Made by a program: the position numbers and the translations under genes. A DNA stretch of 64,000 nucleotides from Polynucleobacter sp. CS-Odin-A6 (GTDB taxonomy: Bacteria > Pseudomonadota > Gammaproteobacteria > Burkholderiales > Burkholderiaceae): positions 1 to 64,000 of the forward strand of contig NZ_JACVPD010000004.1 in the NCBI RefSeq assembly GCF_018882095.1, in the 5' to 3' direction. The notes beneath the pieces were generated by a model. That model was not told the DNA's origin. It made no database searches and was given only the letters and a program-made list of their open reading frames with translations. Of this stretch, positions 45,161 through 54,720 are shown one piece after another; position 1 is the first letter of the stretch, and each line of letters opens with the position of its first letter.

Positions 45161-46036
45161 TTACGCCAAAACAGCAGTCGCTTGCATCGTGAGCCAGCCT
45201 TCGTGGTCTTCTGCCCAAATGGAGAGCGTTTTTCCAGAAGAGTCCTTCTCAAGATCCGGTTTAGCGCTCACCTTAAACGGATTGATATCAAACGTAGGGC
45301 GAATGGCGCGGAACTCAAAACTTTTGAGAGTACAACCGGGAATGCTTTGACGTACAAGGTCTACCAGTAAGGTCGCAATTAAAGGGCCGTGAACAATTAA
45401 GCCAGGATAACCTTCAACCTCAGTCACATATTTGCGATCGTAATGAATGCGGTGGCCATTAAAGGTAAGTGCGGAGTAACGAAATAACAAGACATCATCG
45501 GGTGTGATAGTCTTGGCCCACTTCGCACCAGTAGGCGCAAGGGTTGGCGCAACCGGCTTGTCGTCTGAGCCAGGCGCATCTCGATACACAATGTCATGCT
45601 CTTCAATTAAAGCTAAGCCCTGTTGATTAAAGATCTGATGTTTTACTAAAACAAAAATGAGATCACCAGTGCGGCCTGCCTTGTGGGTAACAGATTCAAT
45701 TTTGGAAACCCGTTCGATTGCATCGCCGACTGATAATGGCGCTAACCACTCGATACGACTGCCAGCCCACATACGTCTTGGCAATGGCACCGGAGGTAAA
45801 AAGCCACCCCGTTTTGGGTGTCCATCCGTACCAATATTAGATTGAAGGGCGCAGGGCAAAAAATACAACCAGTGCCATAACTCTGGCAAAAAGGTCCCCT
45901 GACTTGGGGCTGGGTCAGGTCGATCCAGTGTTGCTGATAAAGCTTTAACAGGGGCAGCAGTGATGGCGTCTTGGAGAGACTCTGTTTTACCGAGCCACTC
46001 CTGGAGGTGGCTGATGGTTTGTGGTTCGATTCGCAT
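45161..46036 (-). CDS. FAS1-like MaoC-type hydratase (mesaconyl/itaconyl-CoA hydratase-like)
   Basis: The 291-residue protein has two hot-dog domains. The first carries the FAS1-like dehydratase pattern (MWAGSRIEWLAPLSVGDAIERV), and the second has the active-site stretch FRYSALTFNGHRIHYDRKYVTEVEGYPGLIVHGPLIA with the Asn/His of the MaoC site. Characterised members hydrate mesaconyl-C4-CoA or itaconyl-CoA to citramalyl-CoA. It is the first gene of a four-gene operon with PrpD, CitE and Bug genes, which fits that chemistry, though no CoA-transferase is next to it. Confidence 0.85.
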   Translation of the reverse strand: MRIEPQTISHLQEWLGKTESLQDAITAAPVKALSATLDRPDPAPSQGTFLPELWHWLYFLPCALQSNIGTDGHPKRGGFLPPVPLPRRMWAGSRIEWLAPLSVGDAIERVSKIESVTHKAGRTGDLIFVLVKHQIFNQQGLALIEEHDIVYRDAPGSDDKPVAPTLAPTGAKWAKTITPDDVLLFRYSALTFNGHRIHYDRKYVTEVEGYPGLIVHGPLIATLLVDLVRQSIPGCTLKSFEFRAIRPTFDINPFKVSAKPDLEKDSSGKTLSIWAEDHEGWLTMQATAVLA

Positions 46037-46076
46037 AACTTCTATTATGCCAATGTCAGCTCTAAATACCGTGTTC

Positions 46077-47411
46077 TTAGATTAATAAACTGCCCACTAA
46101 ATAGCTCAGAAGGCCAGCAAGGGCGGAACCAGTCAACACGCTGATAACTCCTTTTTGAAACTGGAAGAGGGCCAGTCCAGCAAATACGGTAATGGCGATG
46201 GAAACCCAAGAGATTGGACCACTCAGGCCCTGTGGAAAAAAGACGTGATAGGCAAAGAACAAACCAAGGTTGGCAATGACACCAACTACTGCCGCGGAGA
46301 TAGCTGTGAGGGGAGCGGTGAAGCGCAGCTTGCCATGGGTGGATTCAATGAGCGGGCCGCCGACCAACACTAAAAAGAAAGAGGGTAGGAAAGTAAACCA
46401 GGTGGCGACACACGCACCCAGAACCCCAAACCAAAATGGATTGGTATTGCCAATCCAGTGTTGAATGTGGCCAGCTAGGTAGCCAACAAAAGCGACCACC
46501 ATGATGAGTGGCCCAGGGGTGGTCTCACCGAGCGCTAAGCCATCCATCATTTGACCAGCACTGAGCCAATGAAATTGATCTACTGCACCTTGGTAGACAT
46601 AGGGTAGTACTGCATACGCACCCCCAAAAGTCAGAAAGGCAGCTTTTGTAAAAAACCAAGCAATTTGGGGGTAGAGTGTTTTCCAGCCAAAGAGGAGGGC
46701 AAGTGCAAAAAATGGGATTGACCAGAGCAAGAGAACAACTGAGCTCTGCTGCACCAATCGCTTCACGGAAAACTGAGCATGTTCTGGCGTAGGCGTGTCA
46801 TCGTTAATCAGTGCTTCGCCGAAATCTTTTTCCTGATCGCTAACCTTGCCGTGCGTTGGGGTTTGCTGGAAATATTCTGGGTAACGTTTGCCACCCCAAA
46901 TACCAATCAAGGCAGCACACAAAATAATGATCGGAAAGGCGAGATTGAGAACGAAGATGGCTAAAAATGAAAGCAGTGCAATCGCTCGGAGTGCGTGATT
47001 GTGGATCGTGCGCTTACCAATTCTGACTGCGGCATGAAGGACGATGGCGACCACTGCAGGTTTAATGCCAAAGAAGATTGCTGTAATCCAAGGTACCTGC
47101 CCGAATGTCAGGTAAATCCAAGACAGGCCAATTAAGATGAAGAGTGAGGGCAGAACAAAAAGAGTACCTGCTAATACGCCACCCCAAGTACGATGCATCA
47201 GCCAGCCGATATAGGTCACTAGTTGCTGGGCTTCAGGTCCTGGGAGAAGCATGCAATAGTTCAGGGCATGTAAAAAGCGCCGCTCAGAAATCCAGCGACG
47301 CTTCTCAACCAGCTCTTGGTGGAGGACGGCGATTTGTCCCGCAGGTCCACCAAAGCTAATAAAACCGAGCTTGGCCCAAAACCTGAGGGCCTCGCCGATT
47401 GGAACACTCAC
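46077..47411 (-). CDS. chrA: Chromate transporter ChrA
   Basis: The 444-residue membrane protein is the long, two-domain form of ChrA. Each half carries the CHR signature: [19 protein letters not shown] with [12 protein letters not shown] in the first, and [14 protein letters not shown] with [12 protein letters not shown] in the second. ChrA exports chromate, with sulfate as a possible ligand. Its start overlaps the fabI stop by 4 nt, so it is read from the fabI transcript. Confidence 0.93.
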   Translation of the reverse strand: MSVPIGEALRFWAKLGFISFGGPAGQIAVLHQELVEKRRWISERRFLHALNYCMLLPGPEAQQLVTYIGWLMHRTWGGVLAGTLFVLPSLFILIGLSWIYLTFGQVPWITAIFFGIKPAVVAIVLHAAVRIGKRTIHNHALRAIALLSFLAIFVLNLAFPIIILCAALIGIWGGKRYPEYFQQTPTHGKVSDQEKDFGEALINDDTPTPEHAQFSVKRLVQQSSVVLLLWSIPFFALALLFGWKTLYPQIAWFFTKAAFLTFGGAYAVLPYVYQGAVDQFHWLSAGQMMDGLALGETTPGPLIMVVAFVGYLAGHIQHWIGNTNPFWFGVLGACVATWFTFLPSFFLVLVGGPLIESTHGKLRFTAPLTAISAAVVGVIANLGLFFAYHVFFPQGLSGPISWVSIAITVFAGLALFQFQKGVISVLTGSALAGLLSYLVGSLLI

Positions 47412-48193
47412 ACTTCTTCCATTCCGCCAACGACTTGGCTAAAGCCGTTGTCGACGTAAATGATTTCGCCAGTAATGCCGTTTGCCAAATCGGACAATAA
47501 GAAGGCGGCACTATTACCAACATCATCAATGGTCACGTTGCGACGTAATGGGGCGGTTTGCTCAACGGCTTCCAAAATTTTGCCAAAGCCTTTAATACCA
47601 GCTGCCGCTAAAGTTTTAATGGGGCCGGCTGAAATGCCGTTCGCACGAATACCCTTTGGACCCACTGAGCCTGCGATATAACGTACTGAGGCTTCTAGTG
47701 ATGCCTTAGCAAGACCCATGGTGTTGTAGTTAGGAACATTGCGCATGCTACCGAGGTAAGTCAATGTCAGCAAAGAGGATTTGTCGCGGAGCATTGGCAA
47801 AGCTTCTTTGGCCATTGCTGGAAAGCTATACGCAGAGATATCGTGCGCAATTTTGAAACCTTCACGAGAGAGCCCCTCTAAAAAGTCTCCGGCAATGGCT
47901 TCGCGGGGCGCAAAGCCAATGGCATGCACAAAACCATCAAACTGAGGCCAGGATTTAGCCAGATCTTGAAAGAGGGCAGAGATTTGCTCGTCACTTCCCA
48001 CATCGCAGTCAAAAATCAAGTCGGTATTGAATTCTTTGGCAAAATCGACAATACGGCCCTTAAAGCGCTCGCCAACGTAGGTAAAGGCCAATTCAGCACC
48101 TTCACGGTGACAGGCCTTGGCGATTCCATAGGCAATAGAGCGGTTAGAAAGAAGGCCGGTAATTAGAATTTTTTTACCCGCGAGAAAGCCCAT
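47408..48193 (-). CDS. fabI: Enoyl-[acyl-carrier-protein] reductase FabI
   Basis: FabI reduces the enoyl-ACP double bond with NADH in the last step of each fatty acid elongation round. The 261-residue SDR protein has the N-terminal [15 protein letters not shown] nucleotide site, the catalytic Tyr and Lys as YNTMGLAK (Y-x6-K, about 157-164), and the [11 protein letters not shown] substrate loop. It is divergent from the yej operon, and chrA follows it with a 4-nt overlap. Confidence 0.95.
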   Translation of the reverse strand: MGFLAGKKILITGLLSNRSIAYGIAKACHREGAELAFTYVGERFKGRIVDFAKEFNTDLIFDCDVGSDEQISALFQDLAKSWPQFDGFVHAIGFAPREAIAGDFLEGLSREGFKIAHDISAYSFPAMAKEALPMLRDKSSLLTLTYLGSMRNVPNYNTMGLAKASLEASVRYIAGSVGPKGIRANGISAGPIKTLAAAGIKGFGKILEAVEQTAPLRRNVTIDDVGNSAAFLLSDLANGITGEIIYVDNGFSQVVGGMEEV

Positions 48194-48243
48194 ATCGTGT
48201 CCTTTGCTTCAAATGTGATTTGCTATCTACAATTGTTGCATAT

Positions 48244-50112
48244 ATGCCCAGCCTAAAACCCAACCACCAAATCGCCTATTCTTGGCTGCTAGCCCTATTA
48301 GTAGGCCTAGGGGTCAACATAGCCCAGGCGGGACAGGGGATTGCACAGTTCGGAAAGCCCAAGTATCCAGAAGGATTTGCCCATTTTGATTATGTCAATC
48401 CCAATGCGCCCCGTGGTGGAACTCTGGTCTTGCCAAATCCCGGGCAAAGAACCAGTTTCGATAAGTTCAACCCCTATACCCTGCGGGGTGTGACAGCTCC
48501 CGGAATTGATTTGATGTTTGAGTCCTTAGCCGAGGGAAGCGCGGACGAGGTCTCTAGTATTTATGGCTTGCTTGCAGAAGACATCGCAGTTGCTGCAGAC
48601 CATAAGTCCGTCACATTTCGTATTCGTCCAGAAGCAAAGTTTTCTGATGGCAGTCCAGTATTGGCTGTTGATGTGAAGCACAGCTTTGATACTTTAATGA
48701 GTGGAAAGGCTCACCCACGTTACAAAACTACTTTTGCTGATATCAAAGAAGCGGTTGTACTTTCAGATCGATCTGTTCGATTTGATTTTAAAAATAACAA
48801 TACTGAATTACCAATTTTGGCGGGAACGTTGCCAATCTTCTCTCGTAACTGGGGAAAGAAGCCCGACGGCACAATGATTCCTTTCGATAAGATTGCCTTC
48901 GAAGCGCCAGTGGGTAGCGGGCCATATCTGATTGAATCTTTTAAGGCTGGTAAATCGATTGTTTATAAGCGAAACCCGCAATACTGGGCTGATCAAATCA
49001 GTAAACCTCTCAATGTGCGTGTTGGTTTTTATAACTTCGATCGCGTGCTCTACAAGCTCTATAGTGATGATGCTGTCCGGCTGGAAGCTTTTAAAGCTGG
49101 GGAGTTTGATGCCATTGTCGAATACCGCGCCAAGATTTGGGCTAAGGGCTACGTGGGATCTAAATTTGATAATGGAGCGCTTTTAAGAAAGGCCTTCATC
49201 AATCATAATGGTGCAGGTATGCAGGGCTTTGCGGTGAATGTGCGTAAACCCATTTTTCAGGATGCGCGTGTTCGTCAAGCATTAGGCTTGGCTTTAGATT
49301 TTGAATGGCTTAATCGCCAAATATTTTTTGACCAATACGGCCGCATTAATAGTTACTTCACCAATAGTGATTTAAGCGCTAACTTTGATGGTCCACGTCA
49401 ACCTACTGAAGCAGAGATGAAACTGCTAAGACCACTCAAGGCTAAATACCCACAATGGGTTCCTGATGCAGTCTTTGGCCCGATGCCACCAGCGCCATCA
49501 ACAAAGTCACCAGACAGCCTCCGCCAGAATTTGAAGAAAGCCCGCGAACTATTAATGCATGCCGGTTGGCAGTACCGAGATGGCGCTTTGCGAAATGAAA
49601 GGGGCGAACCTTTCCGCATAGAAATGGTGGAAAACGGGGGTTTCTTCTTAAGAGTGATTTCCGCCTACAGTCGCAACTTAGAAAAGCTAGGTATCCAATT
49701 GGACATTCGCACAAGTGACTTTGCCCTGTATCAAAAGCGGATGGATGAATATGATTTTGATATCACCACCACTCGTTTTCCAGATTCACAAAATCCTGGC
49801 AATGAGCTCTGGGATCGTTTTGGTAGTCAAGCTGCCAAGGAAAAGGGCTCAGATAACATCATCGGGATAAAGTCTCCCGTTGTGGACGCCTTAATTGAAG
49901 AGATCACTAAAGCCCAAAATCGGGAAGAGTTGCGGGCTGCCTGTAGAGCGCTTGATCGCGTTTTGTGGAATAGTTATTACGTTATTCCACAGTGGTACAA
50001 CCCAACACATCGCGTAGCCTTCCGCAAGGAGATGCGTTATCCAGAGCCCCCTTTGTATTACCAGGCCGAGCCTTGGATTATGCAAAACTGGTGGAAAGAG
50101 GAGGCTAAATGA
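48244..50112 (+). CDS. yejA: Peptide ABC transporter substrate-binding protein YejA
   Basis: The 622-residue family-5 binding protein has an N-terminal signal peptide (about residues 1-30, cut near AQAG) and the YejA pattern FGKPKYPEGFAHFDYVNPNAPRGG split over its start. YejABEF imports oligopeptides and microcin C in E. coli. ATG 48244 is chosen because it begins the signal peptide. A TTG eight codons upstream is possible. It is the first of four genes joined by 4-nt overlaps. Confidence 0.93.
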   Translation: MPSLKPNHQIAYSWLLALLVGLGVNIAQAGQGIAQFGKPKYPEGFAHFDYVNPNAPRGGTLVLPNPGQRTSFDKFNPYTLRGVTAPGIDLMFESLAEGSADEVSSIYGLLAEDIAVAADHKSVTFRIRPEAKFSDGSPVLAVDVKHSFDTLMSGKAHPRYKTTFADIKEAVVLSDRSVRFDFKNNNTELPILAGTLPIFSRNWGKKPDGTMIPFDKIAFEAPVGSGPYLIESFKAGKSIVYKRNPQYWADQISKPLNVRVGFYNFDRVLYKLYSDDAVRLEAFKAGEFDAIVEYRAKIWAKGYVGSKFDNGALLRKAFINHNGAGMQGFAVNVRKPIFQDARVRQALGLALDFEWLNRQIFFDQYGRINSYFTNSDLSANFDGPRQPTEAEMKLLRPLKAKYPQWVPDAVFGPMPPAPSTKSPDSLRQNLKKARELLMHAGWQYRDGALRNERGEPFRIEMVENGGFFLRVISAYSRNLEKLGIQLDIRTSDFALYQKRMDEYDFDITTTRFPDSQNPGNELWDRFGSQAAKEKGSDNIIGIKSPVVDALIEEITKAQNREELRAACRALDRVLWNSYYVIPQWYNPTHRVAFRKEMRYPEPPLYYQAEPWIMQNWWKEEAK

Positions 50113-51188
50113 TGCAACAACAAATGCGCGTTTATATTTTCAAGCGTTTGCTGCTCATGATCCCAACCCTTTTAGGTGTGTTGACTTTGACTTTTGCCAT
50201 AGTGCAGTTTGTACCAGGCGGACCGGTTGAGCAGATGGTATTGGAGCTTAAGGGCAAAGGCGACGCAGCAGTTGGGGGTACTGAGTCTTCTGGTGCTGGC
50301 GCAACTTATCGTGGGCGTCAGGGCTTAGATGCGCAGCGCTTAGATGAAGTCAAGGCTCTCTATGGTTTCGATAAGCCGCCAGTAGAGCGTTACTTCATGA
50401 TGCTGGGACGTTTCGCTCGATTCGATTTGGGTCAAAGCTATTACCAACATGAAAGCGTATGGGGTTTAGTGATTTCAAAATTGCCAGTGTCTATTAGCAT
50501 TGGTTTGTGGACCTTCTTCATAACCTACTTAGTATCGATACCTCTGGGTATCGCTAAGGCAGTACGCGATGGCTCACGCTTTGATGCTATTACCAGTAGC
50601 ATGATTCTGGTGGGCTACGCCATCCCTGGTTTTGTACTGGGCGTCTTATTGCTAGTGCTCTTTGGCGGCGGCAGTTTCTTGCAGCTATTCCCACTGCGAG
50701 GCTTAACTTCGGATAACTGGAGCGATCTCAGTTTGATTGGCAAGATCATGGATTACTTGTGGCATTTGGTATTGCCAATTACCGCATCTGTTCTGGGTAG
50801 TTTTGCGGTAGTCACAATGCTGACAAAAAATTCTTTCTTGGAGGAGATTCGCAAGCAGTATGTTTTGACTGCACGCGCAAAAGGACTTTCTGAAAAACAA
50901 GTGTTATGGAAACATGTCTTTCGTAATGCGCTCTTACCGCTAGTGACAGGCTTTCCTGCGGCTTTTATTAGCGCATTTTTTACTGGCTCATTGTTAATCG
51001 AGACACTATTTTCTTTGGATGGCCTTGGCTTGCTATCTTACGAGTCCGTGATGCGCCGTGACTACCCAGTAGTCTTCGGCACTCTATATTTGTTCACCTT
51101 GATTGGCTTGTTCACCAAGTTAATCTCGGATCTTTGCTACGTGTATATAGACCCTCGTATTCAGTTTGGTGCGGGAGGGGGTTCATGA
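50109..51188 (+). CDS. yejB: ABC transporter permease YejB
   Basis: The 359-residue inner-membrane permease has six hydrophobic helices, a long periplasmic insert after the first (about 40-95) and the EAA loop KQYVLTARAKGLSEKQVLWKH. It pairs with YejE to form the channel. Its ATG overlaps the yejA stop (ATGA at 50109-50112). Confidence 0.94.
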   Translation: MMQQQMRVYIFKRLLLMIPTLLGVLTLTFAIVQFVPGGPVEQMVLELKGKGDAAVGGTESSGAGATYRGRQGLDAQRLDEVKALYGFDKPPVERYFMMLGRFARFDLGQSYYQHESVWGLVISKLPVSISIGLWTFFITYLVSIPLGIAKAVRDGSRFDAITSSMILVGYAIPGFVLGVLLLVLFGGGSFLQLFPLRGLTSDNWSDLSLIGKIMDYLWHLVLPITASVLGSFAVVTMLTKNSFLEEIRKQYVLTARAKGLSEKQVLWKHVFRNALLPLVTGFPAAFISAFFTGSLLIETLFSLDGLGLLSYESVMRRDYPVVFGTLYLFTLIGLFTKLISDLCYVYIDPRIQFGAGGGS

Positions 51189-52210
51189 GTCGTTGGCATC
51201 GCTTTAAAAATAGTCGTATGGGTTATGCCAGTCTTTGGATCTTTATGGTTTTATTTGGTCTATCCATGTGTGCTGAGTTAATTGCGAATGACAAACCTTT
51301 GGTGGTTCGCTATGAAGGACATTTCTATTTCCCGATTGTAAAGAGTCAGCCTGAAACTGTTTTTGGTGGGGACTTTGCAACGCCAACGGATTTTTTGGAT
51401 CCTGACATTCGCCACAACATCACTAGCAATAGCAATTGGGCGATCTACCCACCTATTCACTATAGCTACGAGACACTAAACTACTTTTCTCAAGTTCCTA
51501 ATCCAGCGCCCCCTTCTTGGGAAAACTGGTTAGGGACCGATGATCGTGGGCGCGATGTTTTAGCTCGCCTGATTTATGGTTTCCGCCTATCCATTCTTTT
51601 CGGTCTTGCGCTAACTATTGTTGGAGTAAGTGTAGGCATCATCACCGGATCATTGATGGGATTCTTCGGGGGTAAGTTTGACTTGGTCTCCCAACGCTTG
51701 ATTGAGATTTGGTCAGCCATGCCTGAGTTGTACTTGTTGATTATTTTTGCCTCCATCTTTAATCCGAGTATTTGGCTCTTGATTATTCTGCTGGCTGCTT
51801 TTGGATGGATGGGACTTTCCGATTACGTCCGCGCAGAGTTCTTTCGCAATCGTGCCCTCGAGTACGTGCGTGCGGCAAGAGCATTGGGGTTAACGAACTT
51901 ACAAATCATGCGCCGTCATATCTTGCCTAATAGTTTGACTCCAGTGATTACCTTTTTGCCTTTCAGAATGAGTGCCGCTATTTTGTCGCTCACGAGTTTA
52001 GATTTCTTGGGTCTGGGTGTTCCGCCGGGAACCCCAAGCCTGGGCGAACTACTTTCCCAGGGCAAGAGTAATTTAGATGCATGGTGGATCTCCTTATCCA
52101 CATTTGTAGTGTTGGTTGCCACATTGCTGTTGCTGACGTTTATGGGCGAGGCGCTACGTGATGCTTTTGATTCTCGTAAGTCAGGCGCTATGAATGGAGG
52201 GCGCTTATGA
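51185..52210 (+). CDS. yejE: ABC transporter permease YejE
   Basis: The 341-residue permease has an N-terminal helix, a periplasmic loop carrying WLGTDDRGRDVLARLIYG, and the EAA loop EYVRAARALGLTNLQIMRRH. ATG 51185 overlaps the yejB stop (ATGA). The reading frame extends 17 codons upstream, but that part lies inside yejB and lacks homology features. It forms the translocation pore with YejB. Confidence 0.94.
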   Translation: MSRWHRFKNSRMGYASLWIFMVLFGLSMCAELIANDKPLVVRYEGHFYFPIVKSQPETVFGGDFATPTDFLDPDIRHNITSNSNWAIYPPIHYSYETLNYFSQVPNPAPPSWENWLGTDDRGRDVLARLIYGFRLSILFGLALTIVGVSVGIITGSLMGFFGGKFDLVSQRLIEIWSAMPELYLLIIFASIFNPSIWLLIILLAAFGWMGLSDYVRAEFFRNRALEYVRAARALGLTNLQIMRRHILPNSLTPVITFLPFRMSAAILSLTSLDFLGLGVPPGTPSLGELLSQGKSNLDAWWISLSTFVVLVATLLLLTFMGEALRDAFDSRKSGAMNGGRL

Positions 52211-53871
52211 GTACTGTGCCATTGCTGCGTTATGAGGACTTCTCCATTTCTTTTGGTGCAGGTCGTCGCGAGAAATTTGCAGTGAGCCATCTAGATCTAG
52301 ACATCGGTGTGGGAGAGCGGCTTGCTTTAGTAGGCGAGTCGGGCTCTGGTAAGACCCTCACTGCGCTTGCGCCATTAAGACTAGAGCCCGAAGGTGCTAA
52401 AACTACAGGCCGCATTCTCTGGAGTGGTAGCGTTCAATCGGGACAAGAGCTCACTTCAGCCCCAGTAGATCTTCTCTCACTCCCAATCAAAGATATTCGA
52501 GATATTCGTGGACGTGAAATCGCCATGGTCTTTCAAGAGCCCATGACGGCACTCAATCCTCTATTTACCGTAGGCAACCAAATTGTCGAGGCAGTGCAAG
52601 TGTATCAACCGTTGATCTCTAAGGCGGATTGCATGGCTGCCGCGATTGACTTGCTCCAAAAGACCGGCATTCCTGAACCAGGCAAACGCTTTCATTCTTA
52701 TCCACATCAACTGTCTGGTGGACAGCGTCAGCGCGCGATGATAGCGATGGCTTTGGCTTGTAAGCCGCGACTATTGATTGCTGACGAACCTACAACTGCG
52801 CTGGACGTGAGCTTACGTTTACAGATTTTAGATTTACTAAAAGAGTTGCAAGAGGAATCTAAAGAACATGGTGGCATGGCGATTTTGCTCATTACGCATG
52901 ATCTCAATTTAGTGAAGCATTTTGCTCAACGCGTTGCCGTACTTAACCAAGGCAATCTCATGGAGGTTGGCTCAACGAAGCAAGTGTTCAAGCATCCCGA
53001 GAATGCCTATACAAAATCCCTAGTCAATAGTGAGCCAGTACGTGATCTAGCACCAGTAATGCCTCTGGCTCCTGTGCTATTGAAGACAGACAATCTATCG
53101 GTTTCTTATCCAGTGACTGAGTCAGCCGCTTGGTTTAAAAAATCACTGAGACATCAAGTGCTGCGTAAGGTTGGTTTTGAGCTTAAGCAAGGGCAAACCA
53201 TTGGCGTCATTGGCGAATCCGGCTCTGGAAAAACTACGCTTGGAATGGCGGTCCTAGGTTTACTGGGAGACTCTGCTGCGCAAGTGATTGGCGAGGTAGA
53301 TGTGCTTGGCCGCGATTGGCAAAAACTAAAACCGGAAGAGCGACGAGCGATGCGCTCAAGCTTGCAAGTTATTTTTCAGGATCCGTTTGGCTCGCTTTCG
53401 CCACGCATGAATGTGATGCAGATTATTGCGGAAGGATTGGATGTACATTTTCCTAAGCTATCTGTAGCAGAGCGTGAGTCTCGAGTCTTGGATATATTGC
53501 GAGAGGTGGGGATGGATCGCTCAGCACTAACGCGCTATCCCCATGAATTTTCTGGTGGGCAAAGGCAGCGCATTGCGATTGCCCGCGCATTAATACTGAA
53601 ACCGCAGATTTTAGTATTGGACGAGCCGACCTCTGCGCTAGACGTATCGATTCAAAAACAAGTACTTGCTTTACTTACCGAACTTCAGAAAAAATACAAC
53701 TTGGCCTATCTGATGATTAGCCATGACTTGGCAGTGATTCGGGCAATGTCCCATGAAATTATGGTTCTCAAAGAGGGTCGGGTAGTTGAGTTTGGCGACA
53801 CAGAAACGCTAATTAAGTATCCACGTCAAAGCTACACCAAGGAGCTATTCACCGCGGCAGAGCTGACTTAG
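52207..53871 (+). CDS. yejF: ABC transporter ATP-binding protein YejF (fused double ATPase)
   Basis: The 554-residue protein holds two ATPase domains in one chain: Walker A GESGSGKT at about 37 and about 338, signatures LSGGQRQRAMIAMA and FSGGQRQRIAIARA, and Walker B LLIADEPTTALDV and LVLDEPTSALDV. This is the normal YejF build. It powers the Yej peptide importer and ends the operon. Confidence 0.95.
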   Translation: MSTVPLLRYEDFSISFGAGRREKFAVSHLDLDIGVGERLALVGESGSGKTLTALAPLRLEPEGAKTTGRILWSGSVQSGQELTSAPVDLLSLPIKDIRDIRGREIAMVFQEPMTALNPLFTVGNQIVEAVQVYQPLISKADCMAAAIDLLQKTGIPEPGKRFHSYPHQLSGGQRQRAMIAMALACKPRLLIADEPTTALDVSLRLQILDLLKELQEESKEHGGMAILLITHDLNLVKHFAQRVAVLNQGNLMEVGSTKQVFKHPENAYTKSLVNSEPVRDLAPVMPLAPVLLKTDNLSVSYPVTESAAWFKKSLRHQVLRKVGFELKQGQTIGVIGESGSGKTTLGMAVLGLLGDSAAQVIGEVDVLGRDWQKLKPEERRAMRSSLQVIFQDPFGSLSPRMNVMQIIAEGLDVHFPKLSVAERESRVLDILREVGMDRSALTRYPHEFSGGQRQRIAIARALILKPQILVLDEPTSALDVSIQKQVLALLTELQKKYNLAYLMISHDLAVIRAMSHEIMVLKEGRVVEFGDTETLIKYPRQSYTKELFTAAELT

Positions 53872-53911
53872 AGGCTTTCAGAAAATAGTAAAACGACCTA
53901 TTAAAGCCCTC
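53871..53911. other. Imperfect hairpin after yejF
   Basis: GAGGCTTT (53871-53878) faces AAAGCCCTC (53903-53911), and AATAG/CTATT pair inside it. No T-run follows, so it may be a 3'-end stabilising stem and not a full intrinsic terminator. Confidence 0.35.
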
Positions 53912-53983
53912 TATTGGTGCAATCAAGCCCAATAATGACAAATATGCCATTGAAAACAAAGAGTTATCCTGGGTGGTGATGCT

Positions 53984-54011
53984 TGGTTAAATAGTGCTTA
54001 TTTGCTAGAAT
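53984..54011 (+). promoter_or_regulatory. Candidate sigma-70 promoter before the NlpC/P60-like gene
   Basis: TTGGTT (53984-53989) and TAGAAT (54006-54011) sit about 16-17 bp apart. The -10 element is only 6 bp before the annotated ATG at 54018, so the transcript would be leaderless from that ATG, or translation starts at the later ATG (54060). Confidence 0.5.
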
Positions 54012-54017
54012 GGCGAA

Positions 54018-54701
54018 ATGATCTTTCTAATAGACCGCTGTTTAGTGCTACTCAAGCAAATGCCCAAGGCATTTCTGTTTGCGGCCGTACTCAGCACCCA
54101 TCCGGCAATGGCGTTAGACGCTAACTCGGATTCTGCGAAAGAGCCTTCCATTGAGGTTGCCAAAGAGATTCCCAAAGAAAGCATGTTTCAAGCGGGGAAA
54201 TCTTATTTTGCCCGTGTATCAGATCGCTTAGCAGATTCTGTTACCGGCAAATCGGACGAGTTAATTAATCGCGCCATGGAAGTGATTGGCGTGCGTTATC
54301 GCTGGGATGCCGAATTGCCACAATCCGGTTTGGACGGCAGTAGCTTTGTCAGCTATGTTTTTAAGGATAAATTAGGTTTCTTATTGCCGCGTAAGTCAAC
54401 TCAAATGAGCCGTGTTGGAAAGCCAATTAATCGGGATGAGTTACAACCTGGCGACCTGGTATTTTTCAACACGATGCGACTCACTTTTTCTCATGTTGGT
54501 ATTTATGTTGGCGACAATAAATTTATTCACTCTCCGTCTAAAGGTACCAGCGTGCGTGTGGATGATCTTGGTAGCCTCTACTGGGATAAGCGCTTCGACG
54601 GCGCCCGTCGTTTAGATGGTAGCGACAACTTGGGTGATGCAGAGCGTCAAGAGTTGTTGAACGAAGTCAACAAACTCAAGCGTAAATCACGCAGCCTGTA
54701 A
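54018..54701 (+). CDS. NlpC/P60-like protein lacking the catalytic Cys
   Basis: NlpC/P60 enzymes are cell-wall endopeptidases with a Cys-His pair. This 227-residue protein has a signal-like N-terminus (best seen from M15, MPKAFLFAAVLSTHPAMA) and a C-terminal NlpC/P60 domain (about 80-205) with PGDLVFF, the catalytic His region TFSHVGIYVG (H159) and FIHSPSKG. The nucleophile motif, usually GxDCSGF, reads GLDGSSF: residue 107 is Gly (GGC, 54336-54338), and the next Gly is Ser. It should have no peptidase activity and may bind peptidoglycan or regulate another enzyme. The rest of the fold is well kept. Confidence 0.85.
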   Translation: MIFLIDRCLVLLKQMPKAFLFAAVLSTHPAMALDANSDSAKEPSIEVAKEIPKESMFQAGKSYFARVSDRLADSVTGKSDELINRAMEVIGVRYRWDAELPQSGLDGSSFVSYVFKDKLGFLLPRKSTQMSRVGKPINRDELQPGDLVFFNTMRLTFSHVGIYVGDNKFIHSPSKGTSVRVDDLGSLYWDKRFDGARRLDGSDNLGDAERQELLNEVNKLKRKSRSL

Positions 54702-54720
54702 GTTTTTCCCTCAGGCAAAT

